Notes: a model not told the origin generated them from the letters alone. 64,000 nt of DNA from Aureibacter tunicatorum (GCF_036492635.1 NZ_AP025305.1:3986000-4049999); one strand, 5' to 3'; counted from the stretch's first letter, positions 44,801-54,820 are shown. Program-made: numbers and translations.

Positions 44801-44920
44801 GCGCTTCTTATTTCCTTCTAGTACAAATATTGATTTGCAAAAATACACAATGTTGATCAAAGTTTCATGCTTTTCAACATTGGCACTTTACTTGGCAAAT
44901 AAATATTACACTGGAATTAA

Positions 44921-45268
44921 ATGAAAAATAATATTGACAAAGGTTCTGACGGTGAAAACATCGCTAAAAATTACCTTCAAAGCAAAGGTGGAATTATCAA
45001 AGAAATGAACTTCAGGCATTCTAGATATGAAGTAGATTTGATAATTGTTGACAAGAACACTCTCGTCTTCGTGGAAGTGAAAACAAGAATCAACAATTCA
45101 TTCGGAGAACCAGAAGAAGCTGTCAATGCTAAAAAAATCGATAACGTTCAAAAAGCCGCGAATTACTATCAAGAAAAAATCAATTGGCATGGAAAAATCA
45201 GATTTGACATCATTGCGGTCACGCTAACGCCACGTATAGATGTTCTACATATTATTGACGCTTTTTAG
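44921..45268 (+). CDS. yraN: YraN family (UPF0102) protein
   Basis: 115 residues with the nuclease-like restriction-endonuclease fold pattern of UPF0102: GENIAKNYLQ near the start, YEVDLIIVD around 36-44, and LVFVEVKTR around 48-56, which gives the E-D-ExK arrangement of PD-(D/E)XK proteins. The function is not settled; members have been linked to DNA processing. It is monocistronic and divergent from lipB. Confidence 0.92.
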   Translation: MKNNIDKGSDGENIAKNYLQSKGGIIKEMNFRHSRYEVDLIIVDKNTLVFVEVKTRINNSFGEPEEAVNAKKIDNVQKAANYYQEKINWHGKIRFDIIAVTLTPRIDVLHIIDAF

Positions 45269-45282
45269 AGATTGTAAGTCAT

Positions 45283-45316
45283 AAAAAAAGCCCAACCTTC
45301 TTGGCTGGGCTTTCTA
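45283..45316. terminator. Bidirectional terminator between yraN and infB
   Basis: AAAGCCCA-A-CC (45287-45297) pairs with GG-C-TGGGCTTT (45303-45313); A7 on one side and TTTCT on the other. It lies between the convergent ends of yraN and infB. Confidence 0.85.
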
Positions 45317-45337
45317 TTAAATATTTTATAAATCGAA

Positions 45338-48300
45338 TTACTTAAGCTTTCTTTTTACTTCTCTCTGCTCAAATCCTTCAATTACATCATCAACTTTGAT
45401 ATCATTAAAATTCGCAATACTCAAACCACACTCGTAGTTTTGCTTCACTTCAGCGACATCGTCTTTGAATCTCTTCAATTGAGCTATTTCTCCAGTATAA
45501 ACCACAATACCCTCACGTATGATTCTGATAGAAGAAGATCTCTTCACATATCCATCAGTCACATAACATCCAGCTACCGTACCTACTTTAGATATCTTAA
45601 AGACTTCTCTTACCTGAATATTACCAGTGATTACTTCCTCCATCTCAGGATCAAGCATACCTTCCATCGCATCTTTGATCTCATTGATAGCATCGTAAAT
45701 GATAGAGTAAAGTCTGATTTCAATCTGCTCTTGTTCCGCAATTCTTCTCGCATTGACCGAAGGACGAACCTGGAATCCAATAATAATCGCATCTGAAGCA
45801 GAAGCCAACAAGGCATCCGACTCTGAAATCTGACCTACAGCCTTATGAATGATATTGATTTGAACTTCTTCTGTTGAAAGCTTCAGCAATGAATCAGACA
45901 ATGCTTCAACTGAACCATCCACGTCACCTTTGATGATAATATTAAGCTCCTTAAATGAACCAATAGCCAAACGTCTACCAATCTCATCAAGCGTAATGTG
46001 CTTCTTAGTTCGCATACTTTGCTCTCTAAGCAATTGACCTCTCTTAGTCGCAATTTCTCTCGCTTCACGGTCAGTATCCATTACATTGAACTTATCACCT
46101 GCCTGAGGCGCGCCATCAAGCCCTAAAACCAATACAGGCGTAGAAGGAGGTGCTTCTTTCAATCTTTTCCCTCTGTGATCAAACATTGCCTTCACTTTAC
46201 CAAAGTGAGAACCAGCCAACATCACATCTCCTATTCTCAATGTACCAGCTTGAACTAGCACAGTAGCTACATAACCTCTACCTTTATCAAGTGATGCCTC
46301 GATAATTGTACCTACTGCAGGCTTTTCAGGATTAGCTTGAAGCTCAAGCACTTCTGATTCTAAAAGGACTTTTTCCAGCAAGTCTTCGATACCAACTCCT
46401 GATTTAGCAGAAATTTCTTGGCACTGGTATTTACCACCCCAATCTTCCACTAAGATATTATTCGATGCTAATTGTTCCTTGATTTTATCAGGGTTAGCAT
46501 TTGGTTTATCTATCTTGTTGATTGCAATTACAATCGGCACATCAGCTTGCTGCGCGTGATTTATCGCTTCTTTTGTCTGAGGCATTACCGCATCATCGGC
46601 AGCAACCACGATGATAACTACATCGGTTACTTTCGCTCCACGAGCACGCATCGCTGTAAAGGCTTCGTGACCTGGAGTATCCAAGAATGCAATTCTTTTC
46701 CCGCTCTCAGTCATCACATCATAAGCTCCAATGTGCTGTGTGATACCTCCAGCCTCTGACTCAGTTACTTTTGAATTTCTAATATAGTCAAGCAAAGATG
46801 TCTTACCATGGTCAACGTGTCCCATGATCGTAACAATTGGCGCTCTTTCTGACAGATCATCCTCTTTGTCTTCTACCTCTTGAACATCAAGCTCATCTTT
46901 CGCTGTAGTGAAGTCCACTTCGTAACCAAACTCATCTGCTATCAGCGTAATAGCTTCAGCATCCAATCTTTGGTTGATAGAAACGAACATTCCCATTGAC
47001 ATGCAAGCTGAAATCACATCATTCACAGAAACTTCCATCATTGAAGCCAAGTCATTAGCAGCAATAAATTCCGTCACTTGCAATGTTTTTGCAGCTTCCT
47101 GCTCTTGTAGCATTCTTTCCGCATCAGCCTCAGCCGCTCTTCCTCTCTTGTCTTTACGATACTTAGATCTGTTAGCTGTAGTATTCTTCTTGGTTCCACC
47201 GCTAAGTTTCGCCAAGGTTGCCTTGATTTGCTCTTGGATTTCCTTATCCGAAAGTTCCTCCTTCTTAGCTACAGGCTGTTGTCTACCGCCTTTTCTGTTA
47301 TGACCACCTTTTCTGTTATTCTGCTGGTTTTGCTTTCTTTGCTGGTTACCTCCACGACCGCCAGATTGTTGGTTGTTGCCGCCTCCTTGACGATTCTGTT
47401 GGTTGCCTCCTTGGCGATTTTGATTACCGCCACCTTGACGATTTTGTTGGTTCCCAGAGTTGTTGCCTCCTTGTCTTCTCTGACCTCCGTTACCTTCGGA
47501 GTTCTTGTTACCGTCAGAAGATCTATTAGACTGGTCATTGCCTCCTTTTTGGATACGCTTTCTAGGCCTTTTCTTCTTCTTGTCACCTTTATCGTCGGAA
47601 GAAGCTACTGGTTTTTTCTTAGATTTTTGCGTAGGCAATTCAATCTTGCCAAGCACGGTAAGTCCCTTAAGGGTATCTGCCTTCGCTGTGATCAGTTCGT
47701 CTTTCTGAGCGATGGACTGTTTTTCTTCATTCTTTGCTACAGCTTCCTCTTTCACTACTTCTCTTTCTATTTTCTCAGATGGTCTATTGTCCTTTTGCTC
47801 AGCCTTCTGATCTTGCGGCAGAGCCTTTTTGTTTACGTTTTTATTTTCAGAAACGCTATTGGCTACAGATGGTCTGGCAGATTTCGCTTCTTCTTTTTCT
47901 TTAGGCTTAGGCTTATCGGCAGTTTTTGAATCAGAAGAGACAGAATCTTTTTTAGATTCATCAGAAGCTGGCTTCGCTTCATTTTTAACTTTTGGCGGCG
48001 CAGGCTTCTCAACAGGCTTAGGCTTAGTTGCTTCTTCAGCTACCTTTTTCTGAGGTTGCGCCGTTTTTTCTTTTTCTTGAGTTGGCTTGTTGGCAACCTC
48101 AGGTTTGCTTGAACTTGTGGTTGTTTTTTTCACATTGCCTTTGGCATCAAGGTCAATTTTCCCCAACACCTTTACTCCCTGCAACTTCGGAGCTTCCACT
48201 GATGCTTTTTCATCACCTTTCTTTGGCTCTGAAGTCGGCTTCGTGCTAGTCTTAGTTGCAGATGTAGTCACATCCTTAATCAACACCTTTTTCTCCTCTT

Positions 48301-48577
48301 GCGTCGGAGTAGGCGTTTTTTTGGCAGTAGTATCATCTTTTATCACCACATTTCTTTGCGCATGACTACTACCAATCTTCAATTCAGAAGCCTCCTCTTT
48401 CTCTTGCAAAGAAGACTTGTACTCTTTGGCCAGCATATTAAACTGCTCCATAGAGATTTTGGCATTGGGTTTGTTCTCAACCTCAAAGCCTTTGCCTTTC
48501 AAGTGCTCTACAATTGTTGACGTTCCTACATTGAGTTTTCGAGCCACCTGGCTCAGTCTCATCATTTTTTCTGCCAT
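45338..48577 (-). CDS. infB: Translation initiation factor IF-2
   Basis: 1079 residues; a GTPase that places initiator tRNA on the 30S subunit. The N-terminus is an IF2_N helical domain ([21 protein letters not shown] near 5-25). Residues ~75-330 are a charged Lys/Glu/Pro linker, and ~365-435 a Gly/Asn/Gln/Arg-rich segment with repeated NQQNRQGG-type units. A second IF2_N-like domain precedes the G domain, with G1 GHVDHGKT at 586-593, DTPGHEAF and NKID. Domains II-IV follow to the C-terminus. The long linker is usual for Bacteroidota IF-2. Last gene of the rimP-nusA-infB operon, 40 bases after nusA. Confidence 0.97.
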   Translation of the reverse strand: MAEKMMRLSQVARKLNVGTSTIVEHLKGKGFEVENKPNAKISMEQFNMLAKEYKSSLQEKEEASELKIGSSHAQRNVVIKDDTTAKKTPTPTQEEKKVLIKDVTTSATKTSTKPTSEPKKGDEKASVEAPKLQGVKVLGKIDLDAKGNVKKTTTSSSKPEVANKPTQEKEKTAQPQKKVAEEATKPKPVEKPAPPKVKNEAKPASDESKKDSVSSDSKTADKPKPKEKEEAKSARPSVANSVSENKNVNKKALPQDQKAEQKDNRPSEKIEREVVKEEAVAKNEEKQSIAQKDELITAKADTLKGLTVLGKIELPTQKSKKKPVASSDDKGDKKKKRPRKRIQKGGNDQSNRSSDGNKNSEGNGGQRRQGGNNSGNQQNRQGGGNQNRQGGNQQNRQGGGNNQQSGGRGGNQQRKQNQQNNRKGGHNRKGGRQQPVAKKEELSDKEIQEQIKATLAKLSGGTKKNTTANRSKYRKDKRGRAAEADAERMLQEQEAAKTLQVTEFIAANDLASMMEVSVNDVISACMSMGMFVSINQRLDAEAITLIADEFGYEVDFTTAKDELDVQEVEDKEDDLSERAPIVTIMGHVDHGKTSLLDYIRNSKVTESEAGGITQHIGAYDVMTESGKRIAFLDTPGHEAFTAMRARGAKVTDVVIIVVAADDAVMPQTKEAINHAQQADVPIVIAINKIDKPNANPDKIKEQLASNNILVEDWGGKYQCQEISAKSGVGIEDLLEKVLLESEVLELQANPEKPAVGTIIEASLDKGRGYVATVLVQAGTLRIGDVMLAGSHFGKVKAMFDHRGKRLKEAPPSTPVLVLGLDGAPQAGDKFNVMDTDREAREIATKRGQLLREQSMRTKKHITLDEIGRRLAIGSFKELNIIIKGDVDGSVEALSDSLLKLSTEEVQINIIHKAVGQISESDALLASASDAIIIGFQVRPSVNARRIAEQEQIEIRLYSIIYDAINEIKDAMEGMLDPEMEEVITGNIQVREVFKISKVGTVAGCYVTDGYVKRSSSIRIIREGIVVYTGEIAQLKRFKDDVAEVKQNYECGLSIANFNDIKVDDVIEGFEQREVKRKLK
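47270..47480 (-). repeat. Low-complexity repeats coding for the Gly/Asn/Gln/Arg segment of IF-2
   Basis: Imperfect tandem copies of a short unit coding for (G)GNQQNRQG, best seen at 47370-47480, within infB. Unequal exchange between copies could change the linker length between strains. Confidence 0.75.
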
Positions 48578-48617
48578 ATTAAAGTTTTGCCTTTTGCCTA
48601 TATATTCCTAAAAAATA

Positions 48618-49859
48618 TTATTCAAATTCTTGGTTTAATATTCTTAAAATTTCCGATACCGTTTCGTCCTCTAGATCTGTTCTTCTAACAATTTCATCCA
48701 ATGAAAGAGCTAAAACACTTTTGGCAGTATCCAATCCTACTTTTTTCAATTCGTGAATAATCCAAGCATCGATTTCATCCGAGAACTCATCCAATACCAC
48801 GTCTTCGTCCTCTAATTCATCGATATCTCTGTAGACATCAATCTCTTGATCCATCAATCTGCTGGCCAATCTGATATTATATCCACCCTTACCAATTGCC
48901 AAAGATACTTGATCTGGTTTTAAGAACACAGAAACACGCTCATTATCTTCGCTAACTTCAATTCTAACGATCTTGGCTGGGCTCAATGCACGTGAAATAT
49001 ATAGTTCTTTATTATCCGTGAAATTAATTACATCTATATTTTCATTGCGTAACTCTCTAACGATACTATGAATACGAGATCCTTTCATACCCACACATGC
49101 TCCTACAGGATCAATTCTCTCGTCGTAAGACTCAACAGCAACCTTAGCTCTTTCTCCCGGCTCCCTTACAATCTTCTTAATCGTAATCAAACCATCAAAA
49201 ATCTCAGGCACTTCCGCTTCGAACAACCTTTCCAAAAACACAGGAGAAGTTCTAGACAAGATAACCTTTGGATTACCATTGATCATCTCTACTTTATGAA
49301 TCACTGCTTTCAACGATTCACCTTTGCGGTATCTATCCTTAGAAATTTGCTCCGACTTCGGCAATGAAAGTTCATTATTATCCGTATCAACAACGATAAT
49401 CTCTCTGCTCAATATCTGAACTACTTCCGTTACGATAACTTCGCCGACTCTTTCTTTGTATTTTTGAAACAAAAGATCCTTTTCAAGGTCTTTAACTTTC
49501 TGCATCAAAGTCTGTCTAGCAGTCATCACAGTTCTACGTCCGAAATCAATAAGCTTAACTTCCTCTGCCACTTCTTCTCCGATCTCAAAATCCGGCTCTA
49601 TTTTTTTGGCATCGCTCAAGCTAATTTTATCATGATCCCAAATATCCTCAGAGTTGTCATCAACAATTTCCCTAAATCTCCATATCTCCAAGTCCCCCTT
49701 GTCAGCATTTACAATAACGTCAAAATTGTCATCGTAATTGTACTTCTTCCTGATCATCGTTTTGAAAACATCTTCCAAAATCCTGATCATTGTCGGGCGA
49801 TCTATATTCTTCTTTTTCGCAAACTCTGCAAAAGATTCAATAAGCGTTGAACTATCCAT
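48618..49859 (-). CDS. nusA: Transcription termination/antitermination factor NusA
   Basis: 413 residues. Binds RNA polymerase and nascent RNA and modulates pausing, termination and antitermination. The N-terminal polymerase-binding domain (1-~130) is followed by an S1 domain (~135-200), with EVIVTEVVQIL and SKDRYRKGESL, then two KH domains with DPVGACVGMKGSRI and LAIGKGGYNIRLASRL. The C-terminal ~70 residues are a single acidic helix-hairpin-helix-like repeat ending LNQEFE, shorter than in E. coli. Located 17 bases after rimP in the conserved operon. Confidence 0.96.
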   Translation of the reverse strand: MDSSTLIESFAEFAKKKNIDRPTMIRILEDVFKTMIRKKYNYDDNFDVIVNADKGDLEIWRFREIVDDNSEDIWDHDKISLSDAKKIEPDFEIGEEVAEEVKLIDFGRRTVMTARQTLMQKVKDLEKDLLFQKYKERVGEVIVTEVVQILSREIIVVDTDNNELSLPKSEQISKDRYRKGESLKAVIHKVEMINGNPKVILSRTSPVFLERLFEAEVPEIFDGLITIKKIVREPGERAKVAVESYDERIDPVGACVGMKGSRIHSIVRELRNENIDVINFTDNKELYISRALSPAKIVRIEVSEDNERVSVFLKPDQVSLAIGKGGYNIRLASRLMDQEIDVYRDIDELEDEDVVLDEFSDEIDAWIIHELKKVGLDTAKSVLALSLDEIVRRTDLEDETVSEILRILNQEFE

Positions 49860-49876
49860 ATTATATCAAATAATTC

Positions 49877-50353
49877 CTAAAATTGGATCAAAATATTCGT
49901 TGTCAAAATTTCTTCGAATGGGATCGTAATCGATTCTTTCGGATCTTTTTTCGTTTTCCCATCCTTAAGTACTTTTATAGTGTCCTCATCACTTGCTTCC
50001 AGCAAACCGACAATCGGCTCGTCAGAGCTTCCTGCCAACTTAACCTTCACCTTGCGGCCAATGTTCTTAATGTATTGCCTTTTAAGCATTAGCGGGTAAT
50101 CCAACCCAAAAGAAGACACTTCCAGCCTATATGCAGTCGAAATCAAATCTTCTTCTTCCAGATAAGCTCCCAATTGGCGGCTTATTCTCCCGCACTCGTC
50201 TACATTCACGCCTTGATCTCCATCAATTAAAATCAAGACCTTCTTTTTTCCTCCATCTCCTGTGATAATCACGTCAACCAAAAAATATGTTGGGTCGGTG
50301 ATCAACTCATTTACCTTCTCGGCAATACGATCTTTTAATGAACTATTTTCCAT
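49877..50353 (-). CDS. rimP: Ribosome assembly cofactor RimP
   Basis: 158 residues; needed for maturation of the 30S subunit. Two domains are visible: an N-terminal alpha/beta part with GVNVDECGRISRQL (about 47-60) and LEVSSFGLDYPL (about 77-88, the family's EVSSPGLDRPL with Phe in place of Pro and Tyr in place of Arg), and a C-terminal SH3-like part. First gene of rimP-nusA-infB. Its leader contains a good promoter and a terminator-like hairpin just before the start codon. Confidence 0.94.
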   Translation of the reverse strand: MENSSLKDRIAEKVNELITDPTYFLVDVIITGDGGKKKVLILIDGDQGVNVDECGRISRQLGAYLEEEDLISTAYRLEVSSFGLDYPLMLKRQYIKNIGRKVKVKLAGSSDEPIVGLLEASDEDTIKVLKDGKTKKDPKESITIPFEEILTTNILIQF

Positions 50354-50360
50354 GCAATAA

Positions 50361-50392
50361 AAACAAAAGAAAAAAGGGGACTAAATGTCCCC
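50361..50392 (-). terminator. Terminator-like hairpin in the rimP leader (possible attenuator)
   Basis: On the minus strand GGGGAC (50392-50387) pairs with GTCCCC (50381-50376), loop ATTTA, followed by TTTTTTCTTTTG. It lies between the promoter at 50419-50450 and the rimP start at 50353, with no gene upstream on this strand for it to terminate. Confidence 0.75.
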
Positions 50393-50418
50393 TCCTCTCA
50401 CATACCTTAATTCATTCG

Positions 50419-50450
50419 CAAAGTTACTACATAATATTTTGTATTGCAAA
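50419..50450 (-). promoter_or_regulatory. Bacteroidota-type promoter of the rimP-nusA-infB operon
   Basis: On the minus strand, TTTG (50450-50447), a 20-base spacer and TAACTTTG (50426-50419), an exact fit to TTTG-N19-21-TAnnTTTG. Transcription should begin near 50412, giving a leader of about 60 bases. Confidence 0.75.
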
Positions 50451-50617
50451 CTTACTTTCCGCATTTACAGCAAAGAGATGCAATATTATACCATTTCTTG
50501 CTTCATTTATGATGAAAGAATACCGCAAAGATTCTTTATTTAATCTCAAATTTTTAAATTGCGTCATGGGAGAAGAAAACTTCATTCTCATTTAAACACA
50601 AACCATTAATAAGATTG

Positions 50618-52114
50618 ATGCTCACCGATTTAAGGATATACAATACTCTAACTAAAAATAAAGAAAAATTCGAATCCATCACACCTGGCCATGCCGGCAT
50701 GTACGTGTGTGGTCCAACAGTTTATTCAGATGTGCACTTGGGCAATATTCGCACATTTATGAGCTTTGATATCGTCTACAGGTACCTTATGCAATTGGGG
50801 TACAAAGTTCGTTATGTCCGAAATATCACTGATGTAGGACATTTAGTCGGTGACGCTGATGAGGGAGAAGATAAAATTGCAAAAAAAGCCAAGCTTGAAA
50901 ACTTGGAACCTATGGAAGTCGTGCAGAAATACACTAATGGCTTTCATGATGCCATGAAAACTTTCAATATCCTTCCCCCAAGCATTGAACCTCAAGCAAC
51001 AGGCCATATTCTTGAACAAATTCAGCTCATCCAAACATTGATTGACAATGGAGTAGCTTATGAGTCCGATGGTTCCGTTTATTTTGACATTGAAAAATAT
51101 AGCGACAAGCATAATTATGGAGTCCTTTCCGGACGTGTTGTCGAAGAGTTATTGCAAACAACAAGAGACTTGGATGGGCAAAATGAAAAGAAAAACAAAG
51201 CGGACTTCGCTCTTTGGAAAAAAGCAGCGCCAGAACACTTGATGAGATGGGAGTCGCCTTGGAGCCTAGGATTTCCTGGATGGCACCTTGAGTGCACCGT
51301 AATGAGCACTAAATATCTAGGCAAGACATTTGACATCCACGGTGGCGGTATGGATTTAAAATTTCCGCACCATGAATGCGAAATAGCTCAAAGTGTAGGA
51401 AGCTGCGGAGAAGTGCCTGCAAAATACTGGATGCATACAAATATGCTTACTGTCAACGGACAAAAAATGAGTAAATCTCTGGGCAACTCATTCTTGCCTA
51501 AAGAGCTTATTGAAGGCAGCAACTCTCTGTTCAGTAAAGGATACAGTCCAATGACCATAAGGTTTTTCATGCTTCAGTCGCATTACTCTTCCACATTGGA
51601 TTTTTCCGACGAAGCATTATTGAGTGCTCAAAAAGGTTATCGAAAACTTGCTAATGGCTTGAAAACGATCAAGCAATTAGAGTACACTAATAACGAAGCT
51701 GAAGTTTCGCTTAATGAAAAAGTCATCGGACAGATCAATGGCATCTGCGATAATTGTTTCCGAGCCATGAATGACGATTTCAATACAGCGAAAACAATTG
51801 CTCATCTTTTCAACCTACTTAAAAAAATCAATTCTGTTAATACTGGCAATCTTAAACCTAGCGAAATAGGCAAGGACGTTTTCGATAGAATGATCTTGAC
51901 ATTCACTTCATTCACGAGTGACGTATTAGGTATTCTTGAAGAACAACCAGAAGATGTCGACGGATTGATTTCTGTGATTTTAGATTCTTACAAAGAAGCT
52001 AAGGAAGCAAAAAACTATGACAAAGTCGACAAGATCAGGTCCGAGCTTAAAGACAAAGGTCTGTTAATTAAAGACATGAAAGATAAAATCGATTGGGCAT
52101 ATGATGAAAATTAA
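50618..52114 (+). CDS. cysS: Cysteinyl-tRNA synthetase
   Basis: 498 residues from the ATG at 50618; a TTG at 50615 is the only in-frame alternative. A class I synthetase that charges tRNA-Cys in the cytosol. The HIGH-type motif HLGN is at 40-43 and KMSKS at 283-287. Zinc ligands are Cys31 (CGPTVY) and the Cys/His pair in LECTVMS and FPHHECEIA. The DALR-like C-terminal helical domain is complete. Its stop overlaps the next gene by 14 bases, so translation of the two is coupled. Confidence 0.97.
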   Translation: MLTDLRIYNTLTKNKEKFESITPGHAGMYVCGPTVYSDVHLGNIRTFMSFDIVYRYLMQLGYKVRYVRNITDVGHLVGDADEGEDKIAKKAKLENLEPMEVVQKYTNGFHDAMKTFNILPPSIEPQATGHILEQIQLIQTLIDNGVAYESDGSVYFDIEKYSDKHNYGVLSGRVVEELLQTTRDLDGQNEKKNKADFALWKKAAPEHLMRWESPWSLGFPGWHLECTVMSTKYLGKTFDIHGGGMDLKFPHHECEIAQSVGSCGEVPAKYWMHTNMLTVNGQKMSKSLGNSFLPKELIEGSNSLFSKGYSPMTIRFFMLQSHYSSTLDFSDEALLSAQKGYRKLANGLKTIKQLEYTNNEAEVSLNEKVIGQINGICDNCFRAMNDDFNTAKTIAHLFNLLKKINSVNTGNLKPSEIGKDVFDRMILTFTSFTSDVLGILEEQPEDVDGLISVILDSYKEAKEAKNYDKVDKIRSELKDKGLLIKDMKDKIDWAYDEN

Positions 52115-53111
52115 AAATTTGAATGTTTTCGCCTTAGTCATAATATTGGCGATAAACTTTAGCTCTTGCACGAAAAAGCAAAGCAGTCAAACTAAAAGCG
52201 TATCAAAACCTTCAAAAGAATCCCATTCGGTTCCTGTAAACGTCCCTGTCTTCAACAGCGACTCTGCGTATCAATTTATTCAGGATCAAGTCGATTTTGG
52301 TCCTAGAGTGCCAAATACAAGAGCGCATACAGATTGCGGGGAGTACTTATACAGCAAGCTAAAACAGTATGCTGACTCAGTAACCAAGCAAGAGTTTGAA
52401 ATGGATGACTTCAGAGGCGAGACACTTTACCTAACAAATTACATCGCTAGTTTTGCACCTGAAAAATCCGAAAGAATTTTGTTATCCGCTCACTGGGACA
52501 CTCGCGAATGGGCTGACAAGGATAGTGTAGACATTAAAAAACCTATATTGGGAGCCAATGACGGTGGTAGCGGAGTTGGTGTATTGCTTGAAATTGCAAG
52601 GTTGCTTCAACAGAACAAAGCTGGTTTGAATGTTGGAATAGACATTATTCTCTTCGATGGAGAAGATGTTGGAGAACCTCAATTTTATAAAGGCCCCCAT
52701 AAAGAGGATACTTGGTGTCTCGGCTCTCAATACTGGTCTAAAAATGCTCGCAACGAAGGATATACTGCCAGATATGGAATACTTCTGGATATGGTTGGGG
52801 CTAAAGATGCTAAATTTTTCAAGGAAGGTTTTTCTGAAAGATATGCTGGAAAAATTTTAAGCAAGGTATGGAAAACAGGACAAAAACTTGGCTATAGCGA
52901 CAAGTTCATTGATCAAATCGCATATCCTATCACAGATGACCATTATTACATCAATACATTAGCTCATATCAGAACAATCGACATCATAGATTATGATAAT
53001 GATTTTGGCGAATATCATCATACGCATGATGACAATATGTCAATAATCGATAAATCTACGTTGAATGCTGTAGGAAGAACAGTTCTTCAAACTATTTATG
53101 AAGAAAAATAA
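52101..53111 (+). CDS. M28 family metallopeptidase / glutaminyl cyclase-like lipoprotein
   Basis: 336 residues. The N-terminus has a hydrophobic segment followed by Cys23 (FSSC), a plausible lipobox. The fold is M28: His131 (SAHWDTRE), Asp154 (GANDGGSGVG), Glu188-Asp189 (FDGEDVGE) and a later TDDHYYI. LLDMVGAKDAKF is typical of the glutaminyl-peptide cyclotransferase branch, which forms N-terminal pyroglutamate, so cyclase activity is as likely as peptidase activity. N-terminal pyroglutamate is known for secreted proteins of Bacteroidota. It overlaps cysS by 14 bases and is followed after 14 bases by the nucleosidase gene. Confidence 0.87.
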   Translation: MMKIKNLNVFALVIILAINFSSCTKKQSSQTKSVSKPSKESHSVPVNVPVFNSDSAYQFIQDQVDFGPRVPNTRAHTDCGEYLYSKLKQYADSVTKQEFEMDDFRGETLYLTNYIASFAPEKSERILLSAHWDTREWADKDSVDIKKPILGANDGGSGVGVLLEIARLLQQNKAGLNVGIDIILFDGEDVGEPQFYKGPHKEDTWCLGSQYWSKNARNEGYTARYGILLDMVGAKDAKFFKEGFSERYAGKILSKVWKTGQKLGYSDKFIDQIAYPITDDHYYINTLAHIRTIDIIDYDNDFGEYHHTHDDNMSIIDKSTLNAVGRTVLQTIYEEK

Positions 53112-53125
53112 TTGATTTCGAAAGA

Positions 53126-53857
53126 ATGAATCATATACTTATCATCATGGCGATGGAAGCTGAAGCCAAGCCAATCATTAATCATTTAGATTTAAATCCA
53201 TTAGGAAAACTAGATGACAATCTTCAATCCCTAGCTTTTTCCGGAAAAATTAATGAAACAAGAATCACTTTAGTCATTAATGGAAAAGACAAAAGATTTG
53301 GAGTTGACAGTATTGGCACTGTACCAGCATCTATTGCAACTTTTTCAGCCATCAAAAGATTCAATCCTGATCTTGTCATCAGTGCGGGAACTTGCGGAGC
53401 ATTCAAAAACAAGGGAAGCAAAATAGGTGACGTATACCTAAGCACTGTATTCAAAAATCACGATAGAAGAATATCAATTCCTGAATTCGATAAATATGGC
53501 ATTGGAAATTATCAAAGCGCTAACTTTGAACACCTTATTGATGAAATAGGCTTAAAAAAAGCAGTTGTCTCTTCAGGGAATTCGCTTGACATGTGCGATA
53601 CGGACATGGACATTATCAATGAAAACGAGTCAGTTGTAAAAGAAATGGAAGCCGCTGGCATTGCCTGGGTAGCAGAACAATTTTCCACACCATTTGTGGC
53701 GCTAAAATCTGTAACGGATCTAGTCGACGGAGAGCTTGAAGCTCATGAAGAGTTTCTTATCAATCTTGAAAAAGCCTCCAAAGCTTTAAAAGAAAAAGTA
53801 ATCGCCTTCTTAGAACTATTGACAAAAAAAGATATAAAAGAAAAGCTGCTTGTTTAA
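53126..53857 (+). CDS. MTA/SAH nucleosidase-like phosphorylase-superfamily protein
   Basis: 243 residues of the purine-nucleoside phosphorylase superfamily, most like the plant type of 5'-methylthioadenosine nucleosidase. It would cleave methylthioadenosine or S-adenosylhomocysteine to adenine and a thio-ribose. Seen: IIMAMEAEAKPI with the Glu of the active site, a glycine-rich SAGTCGAF, VKEMEAAGIAW (the Met-Glu that holds ribose) and ALKSVTDLVDG with the catalytic Asp. Last gene of the cysS group; its stop lies inside a terminator stem. Confidence 0.9.
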   Translation: MNHILIIMAMEAEAKPIINHLDLNPLGKLDDNLQSLAFSGKINETRITLVINGKDKRFGVDSIGTVPASIATFSAIKRFNPDLVISAGTCGAFKNKGSKIGDVYLSTVFKNHDRRISIPEFDKYGIGNYQSANFEHLIDEIGLKKAVVSSGNSLDMCDTDMDIINENESVVKEMEAAGIAWVAEQFSTPFVALKSVTDLVDGELEAHEEFLINLEKASKALKEKVIAFLELLTKKDIKEKLLV

Positions 53858-53872
53858 GCAGCTTTTCTTTTA
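53836..53872. terminator. Bidirectional terminator spanning two stop codons
   Basis: A long stem of AAAAGAAAAGCTGCTT with AAGCAGCTTTTCTTTT around 53837-53871 and a 4-base loop. It covers the stop of the nucleosidase gene (53857) and touches the stop of the convergent pseudouridine synthase (53870). Confidence 0.9.
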
Positions 53873-54820
53873 TTTAAAGTATTTCAAATTAATAAGTTCT
53901 TTCTCACTCAAGTATCTCCATTTACCTCGTGGCAAATCCTTTTTAGTCAAACCAGCATATGTAACTCTATCCAGCTTCACTACCTCATAACCAAGATGTT
54001 CGAAAATTCTACGAACTATTCTATTACGCCCAATATGAATTTCCAAGCCTACTTGAAATCCATCTGTGGTAATCAAGCCAATATCATCCACTGGAGCCAA
54101 ACCATCATCCAAAGTCACCCCTGATTCTATTTTATCAAAGTCTTCAGTTGTCAATGGCTTGTCGAGCTCGACATGATAAATCTTCTTAATATTATTTGAA
54201 GGATGCGCTAGCTTGCTCGCCAACTCTCCATCATTTGTCAACAACAATAATCCTGTTGTTTGTCTATCAAGCCTACCCACCGGGTAAATTCTTTCGTGGC
54301 AAGCCTTAGACACTAATTGCATTACTGTTTTTCGATTTTCAGGATCATCAGTGGTGGTGATAAAATCTTTTGGCTTATTCAACAATACATACACCTTCTT
54401 TTCTCTAGCCAATAATTCGCGTCCATACTCTACACGATCCTTAGGAGCTACTTTATAACCTAATTCAGTCACGACCTTGCCATTGACTTTGATTTCTCCA
54501 GCAGTGATCAACTTATCAGCTTCTCTTCTGGAGCAAATTCCCGCATTGGCAATGTACTTATTCAATCTTGTCTTATGATCTGTGGATGTATCTAAAGATG
54601 AGGATGACTTTTTCACATGCTTTGAAGACTCAATAGCTTTCATCTTCTTAAAGTCGTATTCGGGAATTCTAATATTTTCCTCTCCGCTATTTCTACTTTC
54701 TTTATTCGTTGCAGAAAACCTGGATTTTCTACCTCTGTTATTTCTAGTAGCCTTATTCCTCACCTCGCTCTCATTTGAGCTTCTGTGGTTCTTTTTAAAA
54801 TTACGATTTCTCATAGTCAA
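53870..54820 (-). CDS. rluB: RsuA/RluB-type pseudouridine synthase with basic N-terminal extension
   Basis: 316 residues. The first ~85 are rich in Arg, Lys, Asn and Ser, with no predicted fold, as in many Bacteroidota homologues. An S4 domain follows (TRLNKYIANAGICSRREAD, about 84-102) and the catalytic domain has GRLDRQTTGLLLL with Asp185. RluB modifies U2605 (E. coli numbering) in 23S rRNA; RsuA or RluF specificity is the alternative. Next to scpB, as is common in many bacteria. Confidence 0.9.
   Translation of the reverse strand: MTMRNRNFKKNHRSSNESEVRNKATRNNRGRKSRFSATNKESRNSGEENIRIPEYDFKKMKAIESSKHVKKSSSSLDTSTDHKTRLNKYIANAGICSRREADKLITAGEIKVNGKVVTELGYKVAPKDRVEYGRELLAREKKVYVLLNKPKDFITTTDDPENRKTVMQLVSKACHERIYPVGRLDRQTTGLLLLTNDGELASKLAHPSNNIKKIYHVELDKPLTTEDFDKIESGVTLDDGLAPVDDIGLITTDGFQVGLEIHIGRNRIVRRIFEHLGYEVVKLDRVTYAGLTKKDLPRGKWRYLSEKELINLKYFK

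Noticed and set aside
47228-47929. 233-codon plus-strand open frame opposite infB
   Set aside because: It is the antisense shadow of the charged, repetitive IF-2 linker, and its composition mirrors that linker.
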